64,000 nt of DNA from Thamnaconus septentrionalis (lineage: Eukaryota; Chordata; Actinopteri; Tetraodontiformes; Monacanthidae): assembly GCA_009823395.1 (NCBI GenBank), contig CM020511.1, positions 18,721,001 to 18,785,000 of the forward strand. Reading direction: 5' to 3'. Shown here in pieces: positions 1 to 10,614 of this stretch. The notes below the pieces were generated by a model. It ran no database searches. It had not been told where the DNA came from and worked only from the letters and a program-made list of their open reading frames with translations. The number at the start of each line of letters is the position of its first letter. Position 1 is the stretch's first letter. Both the position numbers and the translations under genes were made by a program.

Positions 1-1521
1 GTGCAGGTTTTTTGGAGGAAAGTGAGTTAATAACGTGATCCTGTCACGCCAGTGTGCTTTCATAAGTAACCTGTTCAAGTTATGCGGTTACCAACCAACT
101 TAGCTTCCCATAGTTGCTTCAGAATAACGTTAGCTTTAGGCATTTAACGGCTCCCTGTAGCCATTATTTACTTATTCCAATCAGTGTTTTTCCATCAGGC
201 GTAGATATAGTCTATGTTTTAAAAGAAAAGCCAGTCGTGGCTCATGATAACTTTGTTGGGGAGAGTGGAGCACATAGCTAACATTAGGTAGTACTGCACA
301 CTGGCACCCGTGCTAATTGCTAGCATGATTAGTTTAGGTGTTTCGCTCGTCAGCTACATTACTCTGTTGTTGTTTGTTCGTGTTAACTATTTATTTTCAA
401 TGGTTGCGAGTATTAATTATGGAGCAGTCTATGTGTTTGCATGTCTTTCTGGGTGATGCTCCCCGGTTGGTGAATTCCTCTGTTGTGGCTCATTCTCATT
501 GGTTGTCAACCCGGAACTAGAGCTATCACATAATTTGAGGCATAGGTTTGAGGCCTGCGAGGGCACAGCTCTGACAATGTAACTTCAGATATTGCCTTCA
601 ATATGGACTAATGTTCACTTATGTCGAAAATATTATTTAAAAAAAATCTTGTCGTGTGGACCTTGGCAGTTAAACTGACTTCAGTAGAGATTGAGATCAT
701 ATTTGACTTTATCACAGCCTGAAGACATAATGCCACATATCCTGTTTGAGGAGTTCCCTGCACAGTGCAAATACATGTATGTGTGCTTGGAAAGGTAGAA
801 TACACTGACTGATAACTTAATAAAACAAATAGAAGAATTGACACTATCTCCTTTGGATCGAAGTTGTTATGAGTGGGAGTTTTTGTTTTACAAATTCAAG
901 ACCAATTTAGCAATTATTAACTTGAAGCTGTGAGGCTTTTCCTCTCGTTATTGTTACATTCCTCAACATTGTGCCATTCCAGAAGGACCCGATGGTCTCG
1001 TTATTGGCGCCGGTGCAATCAGATATTCAGTCATTCTCAATTGGTCATTCACTATTGCATTCTCGTACTCACAGCCAGTGTAAATGCAACAAACACCTGC
1101 CAGGGAGAAGTGTTGTGTTCAGGGATGCAGGGTACACTGGTGTTATCACACCTCTCAGGTTCTTTGGGACAAATTAGGTGTCCCACAGGAAAAGGTGAAG
1201 AGAGATGCTGGAAAATCTAGAGAGTCTCAATGAGTGTGTGTGTAGTGGAACATTTCAAAAAGATTTGCTTTCTTTTATTTTTATAGGTGATATGGAAAAA
1301 TGTTATCAGTGTGGTCTGTTTGTACTTGACTACATTTAGTTATGTCGGTGAACAGAGTTCTGTTTAAACTTGCTCAACTTCTTTTTAGTCTGAGGGTTGG
1401 ATGACGGTTTAGTTTTCTCACTCTCACAACAGGATAATCATTAATGGATACACTGTGTACACGCAGGAGCTGGATTTTATTCTTGTCGTTGTTGACATGC
1501 ACTTTCCATGTACCTCTTTAG
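1..1521. other. Sequence left of first recognised erp44 exon (intron 1 or upstream)
   Basis: No exon can be supported here. The first erp44 exon seen (1522) starts in phase 0 and lacks a signal peptide, so the signal-peptide exon must lie upstream. One ATG at 325 opens a hydrophobic frame, but no good splice donor follows it in phase. A GTGAGT donor-like site at positions 22-27 could end an exon that begins outside the window, but the few codons before it do not look like a signal peptide. The rest is AT-rich with no obvious repeat. Confidence 0.5.
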
Positions 1522-1594
1522 GTGATGGGCCTCTCTTCTCCCGGGAAAGCAGAAATTGTCAGTTTGGACTCAGGCAATATCGATGACATCCTAA
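1522..1594 (+). CDS. erp44: erp44 coding exon (start of mature protein)
   Basis: Encodes VMGLSSPGKAEIVSLDSGNID and the start of IL-N. The acceptor is TTTAG at 1521 and the donor GTAAGT at 1595; the exon ends in phase 1. It begins just after the expected signal-peptide exon and contains an ATG at 1525. Confidence 0.88.
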
Positions 1595-3394
1595 GTAAGT
1601 CTTCACAATTCTCCAAAGCTACTTTGAAGGCCTGCTACTTGCTACACATTGTGTGATTTTGACAGTCTCATACCTTCACAGCAAGCTTGGTAATGACACA
1701 TAGCTTGCTGGTAAGGTAGCATGATTGAAGTGCAAACTGATGCTCCAACCCACAACAGACATGAAACCTCAATGCACAAGAACAAAAGACATCAGGGTCA
1801 TTTCTCTCCGTCAGTTATTTTTGCAAATAAACCACGAGACGATCCCGTATTGTCTGACACAAACTTCATTGACTGTTTTAAGACTATTTTTTTCCCCACA
1901 ATCATTGTCTATTGTCCATCACCTGTAAGCTTACAACAGTCTTGATGCAACAAGTCAAAATTGGTCTGAAAAACCAATATCAGGTGTTGATATTTGAGTC
2001 CAAAAAAGTAACGGTCATGGAAAGTGTGTTGTAATGTTGAGTGTGTGTTTGTCCAGTTTGGGACTCCACCCAGCAGCTGCTCGCTTTCGCTGGACTTTAA
2101 AAAGTGGATGCGAGGAGAAAGTCCTTTTTGATTCTTACCTGGTCCATAACTACTTACCAGAGTTTTCACTATTGTGGGTATAAATTAAATTCTCTGTTGA
2201 TAGACGGGAGGTTTATCAAGAAAGAACTTGGCCCATTATATAATAGGTTACAGGGCAGTTGGCAGCGTTACAACTGAAGCATTTCTTCAAGTGGAAAGTG
2301 CTGTGTCATTAATTCTGCATATAACTGATAATCCTGTTTGTCACGCATTATATTTTTCCTTTACACTGTTTCAACAAATATATTTATTATCCAGCAGTTG
2401 TATAACAAACGTTTGAATACTAATGATCAAATTTCTTTTCATAATATTCACTTCTTCTTTGCTTATTTTTGCCTCTGTCCAGACAATGCAGGGGTTGCGA
2501 TGGTGAATTTTTACGCAGACTGGTGAGTGTGTAAAATCTAAATGTGAATTTATGTATTTCTCAGCTCCTCTGAATAACAAAATGGATACGAGTAATGTCA
2601 TTGCCAAGAACCACTCTATGCAATAAGTCATCCGCATTGGACATTATTGTTATAAAAGGAAACCTGTCACATTCAAAAGTTGAATTCATTCTTCTTCTTT
2701 TGGTAATATTCTGATCTTGATAATCCTGTCTAACAGGTGCCGGTTCAGTCAGATGCTCCATCCAATTTTCGAGGAGGCATCAAACATAGTGAGGGAGGAG
2801 TTCCCCAACACTCAACAGGTGGTGTTTGCCCGGGTTGACTGTGACCAACATTGTGAGTATCACTGCTTTACTGAGGAACCGTCGCAAAGAAAATACGTCC
2901 TGATAAAAGTAACAAGTGATCTTCTTGAGATGTATGAAAGTGAGAATTGTAACTCTGTAACTCCCACGATGCATCAGAACGTATTCAGCCAATCAGAACG
3001 AACTAAGATGCAGTGTATGATGTGACTTGGCTGGAAATTCTTTTCCTGGCCTTTAGAATTTAAAGGCCATGACTTAAAATATACTATTGACAGATTTTTA
3101 TGAACCGTGGTCTTGGTCGACAGTGTCAGCTGTTTTACAAGCGTTTATTTTTGTATTGTGGTCTATGGGAAAAATGCTTTTTGAACGGTATGGGATTTTT
3201 AGCTGCAGTACCTCGAGTGGCCACTGGAAAAAAATTGCCACGCTCTCATATTGGATATTCCGTGTCACAGATCTAATTATATCCACGGTTTCAGTGCAGT
3301 CACACACAGAAAAACGTCATTTTTGTCATTTTTCGTATTCTTTGTGTGAGCTGACACAACAGTAAGGCAGAAAGACTGAGCTGAAAAAAATCAG

Positions 3395-3446
<52 letters not shown>

Positions 3447-6338
3447 TTTGACTTCTCGTGGATGAATTCACGGTAAAGCCGTGACAGAAAGATATAGTAT
3501 TTAAAGTTTTGAGATGACTTCAAGAAAATAATCAATTATCGCAAGAGTCGTTGCGCTTTTCTCCAATGATTTATTGATGAAAAGATGAATCATGTTTATT
3601 CAAACAGGGTGGCTGTTTTAATGTCAATCTACTGCCTTAAAATCTCCACTATAAATGCAGTGTCCAGGAAACAAGAAGGGCTCCCGCACACTCTTACACA
3701 CTCGCGCACGCACACACACACGCACACACACACGCACACACACGCGCACACACACGCGCACACACACACACACACACATATATTTATATTTGATACACAT
3801 ATGTACACCTAGATGCCCAGCACACCAAAGCGCAGTTGTATAAACGGGCAGCCGCAGCCTTTTGAGATAAAGCAAATTAAAGGGAATTATTGATGACCTG
3901 CAAACTGTTTGAAGACTAATGACAAAACTGCTGCTTCCTGTGAAGACGGGAGGCTTAGAGACACCCTGCAGGGAGATTGACACCTTCCGTGCACACACAC
4001 ACACACACACACACACCCATTCAGTGTGTGCACAGAGAATATTTACTCTTGGTGGGGGGCAGCTTTCATGTGGGAGATCAGAGCTCGCTGCTGACTGAAG
4101 GCTGTGTTTTCAGACCAAGGTCTAACTGCCATCTCTGTCGCCGCCGCGCCGCTTCCTTATCCACCCGTCCCCGTGTGTTTTAACCTGCTTCCTCCTCTTC
4201 ATCAATTGATTTGCCCTCTCTTTGCTTAACTTCTCCGCCCCACCCCCAGCCGACATAGCCCAGCGCTACCGCATCTCCAAGTACCCCACGCTGAAGTTGT
4301 TCCGCAATGGGATGATGATGAAGAGGGAGTACAGGGGTCAGAGGTCGGTGGTGGCCATCGCCGACTTCATCCGCCAGCAGCAGGTCGACCCGGTGAAAGA
4401 ACTCCACTCCCTGGAGGAGGTCCAGACTTTGGATGTGAGTCTAGAGTGAATTCCCGCCGGTTCCCACCGGTGCAGGTCCTCCTCTTTATCCCTCACGTGT
4501 GAATGTGTTTTGTCGCCGAGCAGAGGAGCAAGAGAAACATCATCGGCTACTTTGAGAAGAAGGACTCGGACGACTACCACACATACGAGAAAGTTGCCAA
4601 CATCCTCCGAGACGACTGCACATTCTTGGCAACCTTCGGGTGAGACTCCACATCCAAGAAAAGCGGGAAACGTGCTTGATGCTGTAGACCAGACATGGGC
4701 AAACTACGGCCCAGGGGCCATATGCGGCCCATTAAGCACTTTGATCAGGCCCACCTCACTTTGAAGAAATGATATTAATAGTAAATAAGTCATGAAGTAG
4801 CTGGATTTCATCCATTTTTTCAGTGTTTTAAGAGTCATTTCAATAAAGAGCTAAATACCGTGGGGCTTCAAAGAGCGATATTTTGTCGTCACGCTTTTGG
4901 TCATTTTCAATTGACATTAAATGTTTTCATATATCCCATCATATATTTTGTCCTCCTATGAGGTGGGTCACCAAAACACTCCATCCATCTGCTGCTGCTC
5001 CAGCTCCTCTGCCAAATTTTACAACCCACTGTGGCCCCACCAGTCAAAACGTTTGCCCACCTCTGCCGTCGACCCTCTTCGTCTATGTGACGACATTAAA
5101 ACACATTAAAACGCCAACCCGTCCTCCCTCAACAGCTCTGTGTCGGAGCCTGAGCGCCTGAGCGGAGACAACGTTGTGTACAAGCCGGCCGGGGAGGGCG
5201 CCCCTGACATGATCTACCTCGGCTCACTCAGCAACTTCGACCTGATCTACGCCTGGGCTCAGGACAAGTGCGTGCCTCTGGTCCGGGAGATCACCTTTGA
5301 AAACGGCGAGGTCAGTTTGCCCTGATTGTTACGCAGCAGTTTCAGCGTGACATCTTCTTGTGATTCACATCTTGCATCGGCCATTGGAGGCAACTGGATG
5401 TAGACGAGCAGAGATTTACACACAAAAACACGCTGCGGGCTTTTCAAGGAGTCCGTCGGTGGTCCATCTGCTGAGCCGCGCTGAAGGCCCCGAGTCCATC
5501 TGTCTTACATGCTTTTGGTGTGTGTGTGTGTGTGTGTTTTGTAGGAGCTGACTGAAGAAGGAATCCCGTTCCTCATTTTGTTCCACGTTAAAGAAGACAC
5601 GGAGAGCTTAGAGCAGTTCCAGCATGAAGTGGCTCGGCAGCTCATCAGTGAGAAAGGTGCGTGAGCGTTTTGCAGCCGGTGTGGGCGCGACCCGCAGTCA
5701 CCTGTGTGCTCCGCAGCCTCTGTTTACATGGCGCTGACAACCTCCCCCGCCTCCCCGCCTCCCCGCAGGCTCCATTAACTTTTTGCACGCCGACTGCGAA
5801 AAGTTCCGCCACCCGTTGCTCCATATCCAGAAAACTCCGGCTGACTGTCCCGTCATTGCCATCGACTCTTTCAGACACATGTATGTCTTTCCGGAGTTCA
5901 AAGACGTCACGTGAGTATCACCACTTACCTCTTCTGCAAAATGTTTTTTTTGTTAATATAGTGGCACATCGTGCTTTCATGAAAATCTCCAGTCCCTAAA
6001 ATAAAATGGTTGGCGAAAATATTTTTTTATTCACCGCCGTCTGCGTTCTGTCCAGTTTCACAATGTGTGCATCTTCCCTGTTCAAAGTTTTCGACAAGGA
6101 ACAACTCCAGATAATAATTAAAAAGGAGACTGGAAATTGTCTCATGCAAAAAAAAAAAAAAAAAAAATTGGCGGGATGTAATTGAAAATTGCAGCACTCA
6201 TAATTAAGAAATCCATCATGCGCCTGTTGCAACGTCACTCTGATGTATTTCAGAATTCTTTTGGACACTTTGCACCCAGTGAATTGTTCATTTCAAGATC
6301 CTCCCAAATAAAATTATTTTTAGCGTGTGCGCGCGCGT

Positions 6339-6393
<55 letters not shown>

Positions 6394-8511
6394 TCCACTG
6401 TGGCCACAACACCATAGAAATGTCACACCTCCTTAAAATCCGTCCTTTATGAATGGGCCAGGACACTGGCGCTAATGTGACATGATTTGGCACGTGCAAT
6501 AAGTGCTAAACTAATCCAGTCTAATCTAATCTAATCTTATTTATTCTGGCCTCCCCCCTCAACACCACTCTGTCCCCCGACCTCCACCCCCCTCTGCCCC
6601 CAGTCCCCAATCAGGGTCTGATCAGATAGACAGAAGCCCCGAGGACTGACCAGCCCACCGCAACCTAATTACATCACATCACCAGTGCGTGTGGCGCGCG
6701 GCTCGTGATTAAGTTAACGCCGTGTGTATGTGTGTGTGTGTGTGTGTGTGTCCGCGGGGGCTGGAGGGAGGCGGGTGGGGTGAGGCGACTGTGTGTGACG
6801 ACTGTGTGTGACAGCTGTGTGTGACGTGGCACCAGCTATGTTTGTATGATAGCCGTCGTTACTAAGGACGCCTATCAGGACCAGTCGATATGGATCCCCG
6901 ATGCGTCCGCAGGGGTTGTTCTTACCTGGCTTTCACTTGAGTTTCCAATCAGGTCAAATGTGCAGTGCGGTTCAAACTGGTTGGTTCTCACAGTGGGACT
7001 GAGGTCATGATGTCTTTGGGACCCAACGTGTCACAGAACAGCTGTTGGATGGCACACATACACTACCAGTCAAAAGTTTGGACACACCTTCTCATGCAAA
7101 TTTTTTTTTTTTTTTTTTTTTTAAAATCTTTACAACTTTCCACACTGCAGATACTGAAGACATCAAATATATGAGCAAGATAAATGGGGAAAAAGAATGA
7201 GATATATGTGATGTTCTGAAATAGATATATGATGCCTCTCAGCCCTCGCTGGCCATGGGGGTTGGGTGACACATATGATGAATTTGAACAAAATGCTTTC
7301 TGTCAGTGTACAAACTGTCCAGACCTGTTTGATAAGATTATTTTCTCCGTTATTCTCTGCAAAATTCAGAGAGAGAATTTCCTGACATGAGCTTTCTTGG
7401 GGAATTCCTTTCACGTCATGTTTGCCCCCAGTGTTGTCATGTGCCGGCGTTTTGCAAGCGAGAGGCCAGATTGGCCTCTTTCCACTGGAAGGACCATCAG
7501 CTGTTTCACTTGAAGGAGCGCCTTCTTTCATTCCGCCGCACTTATCATCTGGCGCTCATTAAACCCCTGACTGCGGTTTTACGGAACGAGGGCAAATAAG
7601 AATAAGTTTTTGATCTCTTAAAACCGTGGAACACGGGGATTCCTTTTCCTCCTTGCGGCAGAGTCCACACGCACCAGGCGACGAGCTCGTCGAGTCAAAG
7701 GCTTGACGACGCTTCACATTCCTGTGACTGATAGTCATGATTTGATGAGTTTGGTCGTTGTACACTACCAGTGAAAAGTCTGGACACATGAGGTTTTTTT
7801 TATCGTATTTTTTGATTTAAACACCAAAGGAAAAACAAAGCAACAGAACAAACGGAGAACAAATACTTGTCAGGTGCAGCCTGACTGGCACCCCAGGTTT
7901 ATATACATGGTAAAATGGTAAATTGACTGCGCTTATTTCGTGCTTTCCAGCACCTGCACGGCACCCCAAAGTGCTTTACAATGGCCTCTCATTCTCTCAT
8001 GCACTCACACATTCATGCACCAATGGGTGGCTGCTGCCATGCAAGGCGCTGCCAGTCCCATTGGGAGCAATTTAGGGTTCAGTGTCTGGCCCAAGGACGA
8101 GTGGACGGCTGGAGCCGGGATTTGAACCGCCAACCCTTCGATCACCAATTCGCATGCGTCGCCGTGCCTCCTTTTTAAAATATCACCTTGTGTTGTTTTG
8201 CCAGTGTGGAAGGCAAACTGAGGCAGTTTGTGTTGGACCTTCACTCTGGGAAGCTTCACAGAGAGTTCCATCACGGCCCCGATCCCACAGACAGCACTCC
8301 CGGACAGGTCGGACATCATGGGCTTCACCTTCGCATGGGTTATTCTGTGCCAGTCTGCGTAAATGGTAAAAATTGACTTTCCCTCTACACCCACCTCCAG
8401 GAGGAAACGGGTGGAGAAGCGGCCAGCAGCCCTCCAGAGAGCTCCTTCCAGAAGCTGGCGCCCAGCGAGACTCGCTACACCATCCTCAGGCGGGACCGCG
8501 ACGAGCTGTGA
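1522..8511 (+). CDS. erp44: erp44, endoplasmic reticulum resident protein 44 (5' partial, 10 exons)
   Basis: Soluble PDI-family chaperone of the ER-Golgi boundary. In this family it retrieves unassembled or ER-retained thiol clients (IgM, Ero1, peroxiredoxin 4) from the cis-Golgi by mixed disulfides and returns them through the KDEL receptor. Coding exons are 1522-1594, 2483-2522, 2737-2852, 4250-4434, 4524-4639, 5136-5310, 5545-5656, 5769-5910, 8205-8307 and 8401-8511. Phases join without error to give 390 in-window residues (human about 406), so only about 20 residues with the signal peptide are missing. The first thioredoxin domain carries a CRFS active site at residues 39-42, with a single redox cysteine as expected for ERp44. 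Two redox-inactive thioredoxin-like domains follow, then the His-rich segment DLHSGKLHREFHHG, a Ser/Pro linker and a C-terminal RDEL. It is tail to tail with stx17. Confidence 0.95.
2483..2522 (+). CDS. erp44: erp44 40-nt micro-exon
   Basis: Encodes NNAGVAMVNFYADW, the beta strand leading into the active site. The exon ends inside the Trp codon next to the CRFS motif. Flanks are CCAG acceptor and GTGAGT donor. Confidence 0.93.
2737..2852 (+). CDS. erp44: erp44 exon with CRFS active site
   Basis: Starts by completing the Trp codon, then CRFSQMLHPIFEEAS and on to FARVDCDQH. The acceptor is AACAG and the donor GTGAGT at 2853. The CRFS cysteine forms mixed disulfides with clients. Confidence 0.94.
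3397..3445. repeat. (TTGA)n microsatellite
   Basis: About twelve near-perfect TTGA units in the erp44 intron between the exons at 2852 and 4250. Confidence 0.95.
3700..3780. repeat. (CA)n/(CACG) compound microsatellite
   Basis: Interrupted CA repeat with CG steps in the same erp44 intron. A second, shorter (CA)n tract lies at about 3992-4016. Protein frames across it are HTHT artefacts. Confidence 0.95.
4250..4434 (+). CDS. erp44: erp44 exon, end of first thioredoxin domain
   Basis: Encodes SDIAQRYRISKYPTLKLFRNG through EVQTLD. It contains the cis-proline of the thioredoxin fold (KYPTLKLF). The acceptor follows a C-rich tract at 4249; the donor is GTGAGT at 4435. Confidence 0.95.
4524..4639 (+). 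CDS. erp44: erp44 exon, start of b domain
   Basis: Encodes RSKRNIIGYFEKKDSDDYH through CTFLATFG. The exon ends two bases into a Gly codon at a GTGAGA donor. A hAT-like repeat sits 50 bp downstream in the next intron. Confidence 0.94.
4690..5065. mobile_element. hAT-like non-autonomous DNA element in erp44 intron
   Basis: The left end reads CAGACATGGGCAAAC; the right end, read in reverse complement, is CAGAGGTGGGCAAAC. They form imperfect terminal inverted repeats. Flanking 8-mers CTGTAGAC (4682-4689) and CCGTCGAC (5066-5073) match 6 of 8, as an aged 8-bp hAT target-site duplication would. About 376 bp long, with no coding capacity. Confidence 0.6.
5136..5310 (+). CDS. erp44: erp44 exon, b domain
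   Basis: Encodes SVSEPERLSGDNVVYKP through REITFENGE. It includes the DKCVPLVREITFENGE segment that is highly conserved in the family. Acceptor AACAG, donor GTCAGT. Confidence 0.95.
5545..5656 (+). CDS. erp44: erp44 exon, b' domain start
   Basis: Encodes ELTEEGIPFLILFHVKEDTE through QLISEKG. The polypyrimidine tract of its acceptor is replaced by a (GT)n microsatellite at about 5518-5536, followed by TTTTGTAG. Confidence 0.95.
5769..5910 (+). CDS. erp44: erp44 exon, b' domain
   Basis: Encodes SINFLHADCEKFRHPLLHIQ through FPEFKDVT. It includes the very conserved KTPADCPVIAIDSFRHMYVF block. Acceptor CGCAG, donor GTGAGT. Confidence 0.96.
6340..6391. repeat. (CA)n microsatellite
   Basis: Pure CA tract of about 26 units preceded by GCGCGCGT, in the 2.3-kb erp44 intron 5911-8204. 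A-tract 6148-6167 and (CTAAT)-type repeats near 6515-6540 are in the same intron. Confidence 0.95.
7066..7104 (+). mobile_element. Tc1/mariner-type terminal repeat fragment
   Basis: Contains ACACTACCAGTCAAAAGTTT followed by GGACACACC, which I recognise as the end of a common fish Tc1-like family. A second, diverged copy in the same orientation lies at 7756-7790. The expected opposite-orientation end was not found, so these are remnants, not an intact transposon. Confidence 0.65.
7756..7790 (+). mobile_element. Second Tc1-like terminal fragment
   Basis: Reads TACACTACCAGTGAAAAGTC then TGGACACATG, about 85 percent like the fragment at 7066 and in direct orientation. The 650 bp between them hold no transposase frame that I can recognise. 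Confidence 0.6.
7925..8165. mobile_element. SINE/LINE-tail-like repeat near erp44 exon
   Basis: Contains the phrases AGTGCTTTACAATGG, CCCAAGGACGAGTGG and GGGATTTGAACCGCC, typical of a dispersed teleost repeat. The last resembles a reverse-strand tRNA B box. It ends about 40 bp before the erp44 exon at 8205. Family assignment is from memory. Confidence 0.5.
8205..8307 (+). CDS. erp44: erp44 exon with His-rich zinc/pH-sensing segment
   Basis: Encodes VEGKLRQFVLDLHSGKLHREFHHGPDPTDSTPGQ. In human ERp44 histidines of this region bind zinc and help gate the C-tail; all are kept here. Donor GTCGGA is weak but follows in phase 0. Confidence 0.94.
8401..8511 (+). CDS. erp44: erp44 last coding exon, C-tail with RDEL
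   Basis: Encodes EETGGEAASSPPESSFQKLAPSETRYTILRRDRDEL and stop TGA. The C-tail covers the active site at neutral pH in the family; RDEL binds KDEL receptors. The acceptor is CTCCAG. Confidence 0.96.
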   Translation, partial: EETGGEAASSPPESSFQKLAPSETRYTILRRDRDEL

Positions 8512-10590
8512 CCTCCCAGCCGTCCTGTGACTCGGTGCCACAGCCTTGGGTCAGGGAGGGGTTCGGGTGGGGACAAGCCAGCGGGCGGGACAGAACAGCA
8601 ACACCCAACACCCTTACTGTCTGCAGCGAAGGAAGGAGGAGGAGGAGGAGGAGGAGGAGGAGCTTGAAGACGAAGCAGGAGGTTTTAAAGAGGACGACGA
8701 CGACGACGACTTCCAGTCCACGACACAACCATGTTGGGATAATCTATATTTTCATAAGTCTACCGTGCACAGTTTTTATTTGGGAGCAAGAGGAAGTGGG
8801 GAATAGAAGGAAGTGCATTTGGGCCGGGGGTTTGGGCATTAGAGCATCAAGAGAAGCATTTTTACCATTGTTTTATTTGGATTGTTTTGTTTTTTGAGGG
8901 AGGGGAGCTTGTAAATATGTTTGTGCTTCATTGGACGTCTCACTGTTGGTCTAAATTAAATACAGAGGTTCCTTTATTTTATTTCCTTCCTTTCCATGAC
9001 CCCATGACACCTTTTGTTTGTCTTTTGTTTTTTGGTAGAAAAACAGACTTCAGTCGAACAGCTCCTTCACTCCATTCTCGGGTCTGTCTCTCATCTGTCA
9101 CCAGTGCACTTCGTTCTCCCCTGAGTCGCTTCTTTAGTCTCAGTTCGACTGGCTCTGGCCGAGTAACGTTTGTATAGCACAGAATAAAAGGACATTTCCG
9201 CTTGAAGTAGCTCTATCTCCGACACCTCTGCACACACAAACACACAGACCTGAAGGAATAGAAAGAAAAATGGATTTTGAAGGAATTGGTAACGTTTCAG
9301 AGCAAGAAACTTGAGCTGCTTCAGTTTATTGCGATGCATCCGTTCTATCCTTGGTACTAAGTCTTTCCTGATTATGTTTCTTAATGACTGCTTGTATGTT
9401 TTGGCCCCTTGTGCCATTATTTCTTTTTTGTGTGTGTGTGCCACTGTTTTACAGGACCGAATATACAGCAGCTGTAGTTAGGATTTTGTTGTTATTTTTT
9501 CAGTAAATGCAGAATTTGCAGCTCATCGGAAGTTGCATTTCAGTGTAGTAAGATTCAAAAAGTAGCCCACCATCATCCCCTTCATGAAGCCTGCTGGTGG
9601 CAGCATCATGCTGCGTGTCGGTTTCCCTGCAGCACCCTCGGGTGACTTCAGATGACAGAAATCCTGCTGGAAACTCACAACCAGCTCAGAAGTAGGACAA
9701 GAAGTAAAGTAAAGCCAAGAAGCTCAATCATGAGTAACTAACGGTACAAATGAAAGTCCCAAAGTCATATTCCAGATTTATCTGCACTCGATGATTTCCA
9801 CTCATTGTCCCAAATATAAAGAGGTGGAATTTTCCAAGACTGTACCTGTGCCAAATGTGCCTCGATTAAGTCGTCTTAAAACGACAAAAGACTCAAATCA
9901 ATCATCTTGTCCACAAGGCCAATGTGTATACAACTTCAAACTGTTACTTAATAAAATGCTGATTACACCTGCTGCTGTAAAACAGTGGAACATTAAAAGA
10001 CAAAGCAGGCTGAACTCCTTTTTTTTTTTTAACCTCCTGAGTAGTGATCCCGAGATTTTAAAGAAATAATGACTATTTGAATTCAAACATGATTGTGAAG
10101 TGAACGAGACGGCCGACGTGTCGCTGTTCTCTGTGCGGTGTGTTACGCTGGAGGAGGAGGAGAGACTGCGGTCCTCCGTGTCGACTGAAAACCATCCATC
10201 CTGGTGGATCTTGGCAATGGATAGAACGAAGTTCCCTTTTTTTTTTTTTTTTATGTTGTTGGAAGGTTTTCCATTCTGTTGTAATCACCATCATCAGCTC
10301 AGACTAGAGGCCCCGTGGAAGAGAAGCGTCACTTGAGTTTGTACTGTTAGGTCCTGCTGTTGTGTAGAAGCCAACAGTTGCCTCCATAGTCACATATCAA
10401 ATCACTAAGCAGAAGAAAGGGGGAGGGGAGGGGCGGGGATGCCATTTCTAAAAGCGGTCATCTCAGACGAGACAAAGCGAGAGAAAGAAGAAAAACCTAA
10501 ATTAAAAACCATTTTACAGGACGTTGTTGTCATGTCATGCTTTTTCACGTCTCACCGTGTCACTGATCAATAAATTACTGAGTGTTTTTT
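8512..10590 (+). other. erp44: erp44 3'UTR (extent inferred)
   Basis: No gene follows the erp44 stop on this strand. A (GGA)n tract lies at about 8632-8662. Candidate polyadenylation signals AATAAA are at 9183-9188 and 10569-10574; which is used cannot be decided here. A stretch near 9575-9640 with GGTGGCAGCATCATGCTG looks like a Tc1 transposase remnant. Poly-T runs are at 10021 and 10237. Confidence 0.6.
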
Positions 10591-10614
10591 TTTATTTAAA
10601 AAAAGTATTTTATT
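10569..10614. terminator. Facing polyadenylation signals of erp44 and stx17
   Basis: The plus strand has AATAAA at 10569-10574 (erp44 direction). The minus strand has AATAAA at 10591-10596 and 10609-10614 (stx17 direction). If used, the two transcripts would end within a few tens of bases of each other or overlap. Confidence 0.5.

Noticed and set aside
325..444. Hydrophobic ATG frame as erp44 signal-peptide exon
   Set aside because: No GT donor in phase 0 with a reasonable consensus follows, and the sequence does not resemble known ERp44 N-termini.
3585..4016. Long open frames of HTHT/VCVC repeats
   Set aside because: They are translations of (CA)n microsatellites with no conserved flanks. 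The same applies to similar frames across the window.
8118..8127. B-box-like GATTTGAACC suggesting a tRNA gene
   Set aside because: No A box or cloverleaf at the right distance; it belongs to a dispersed repeat.
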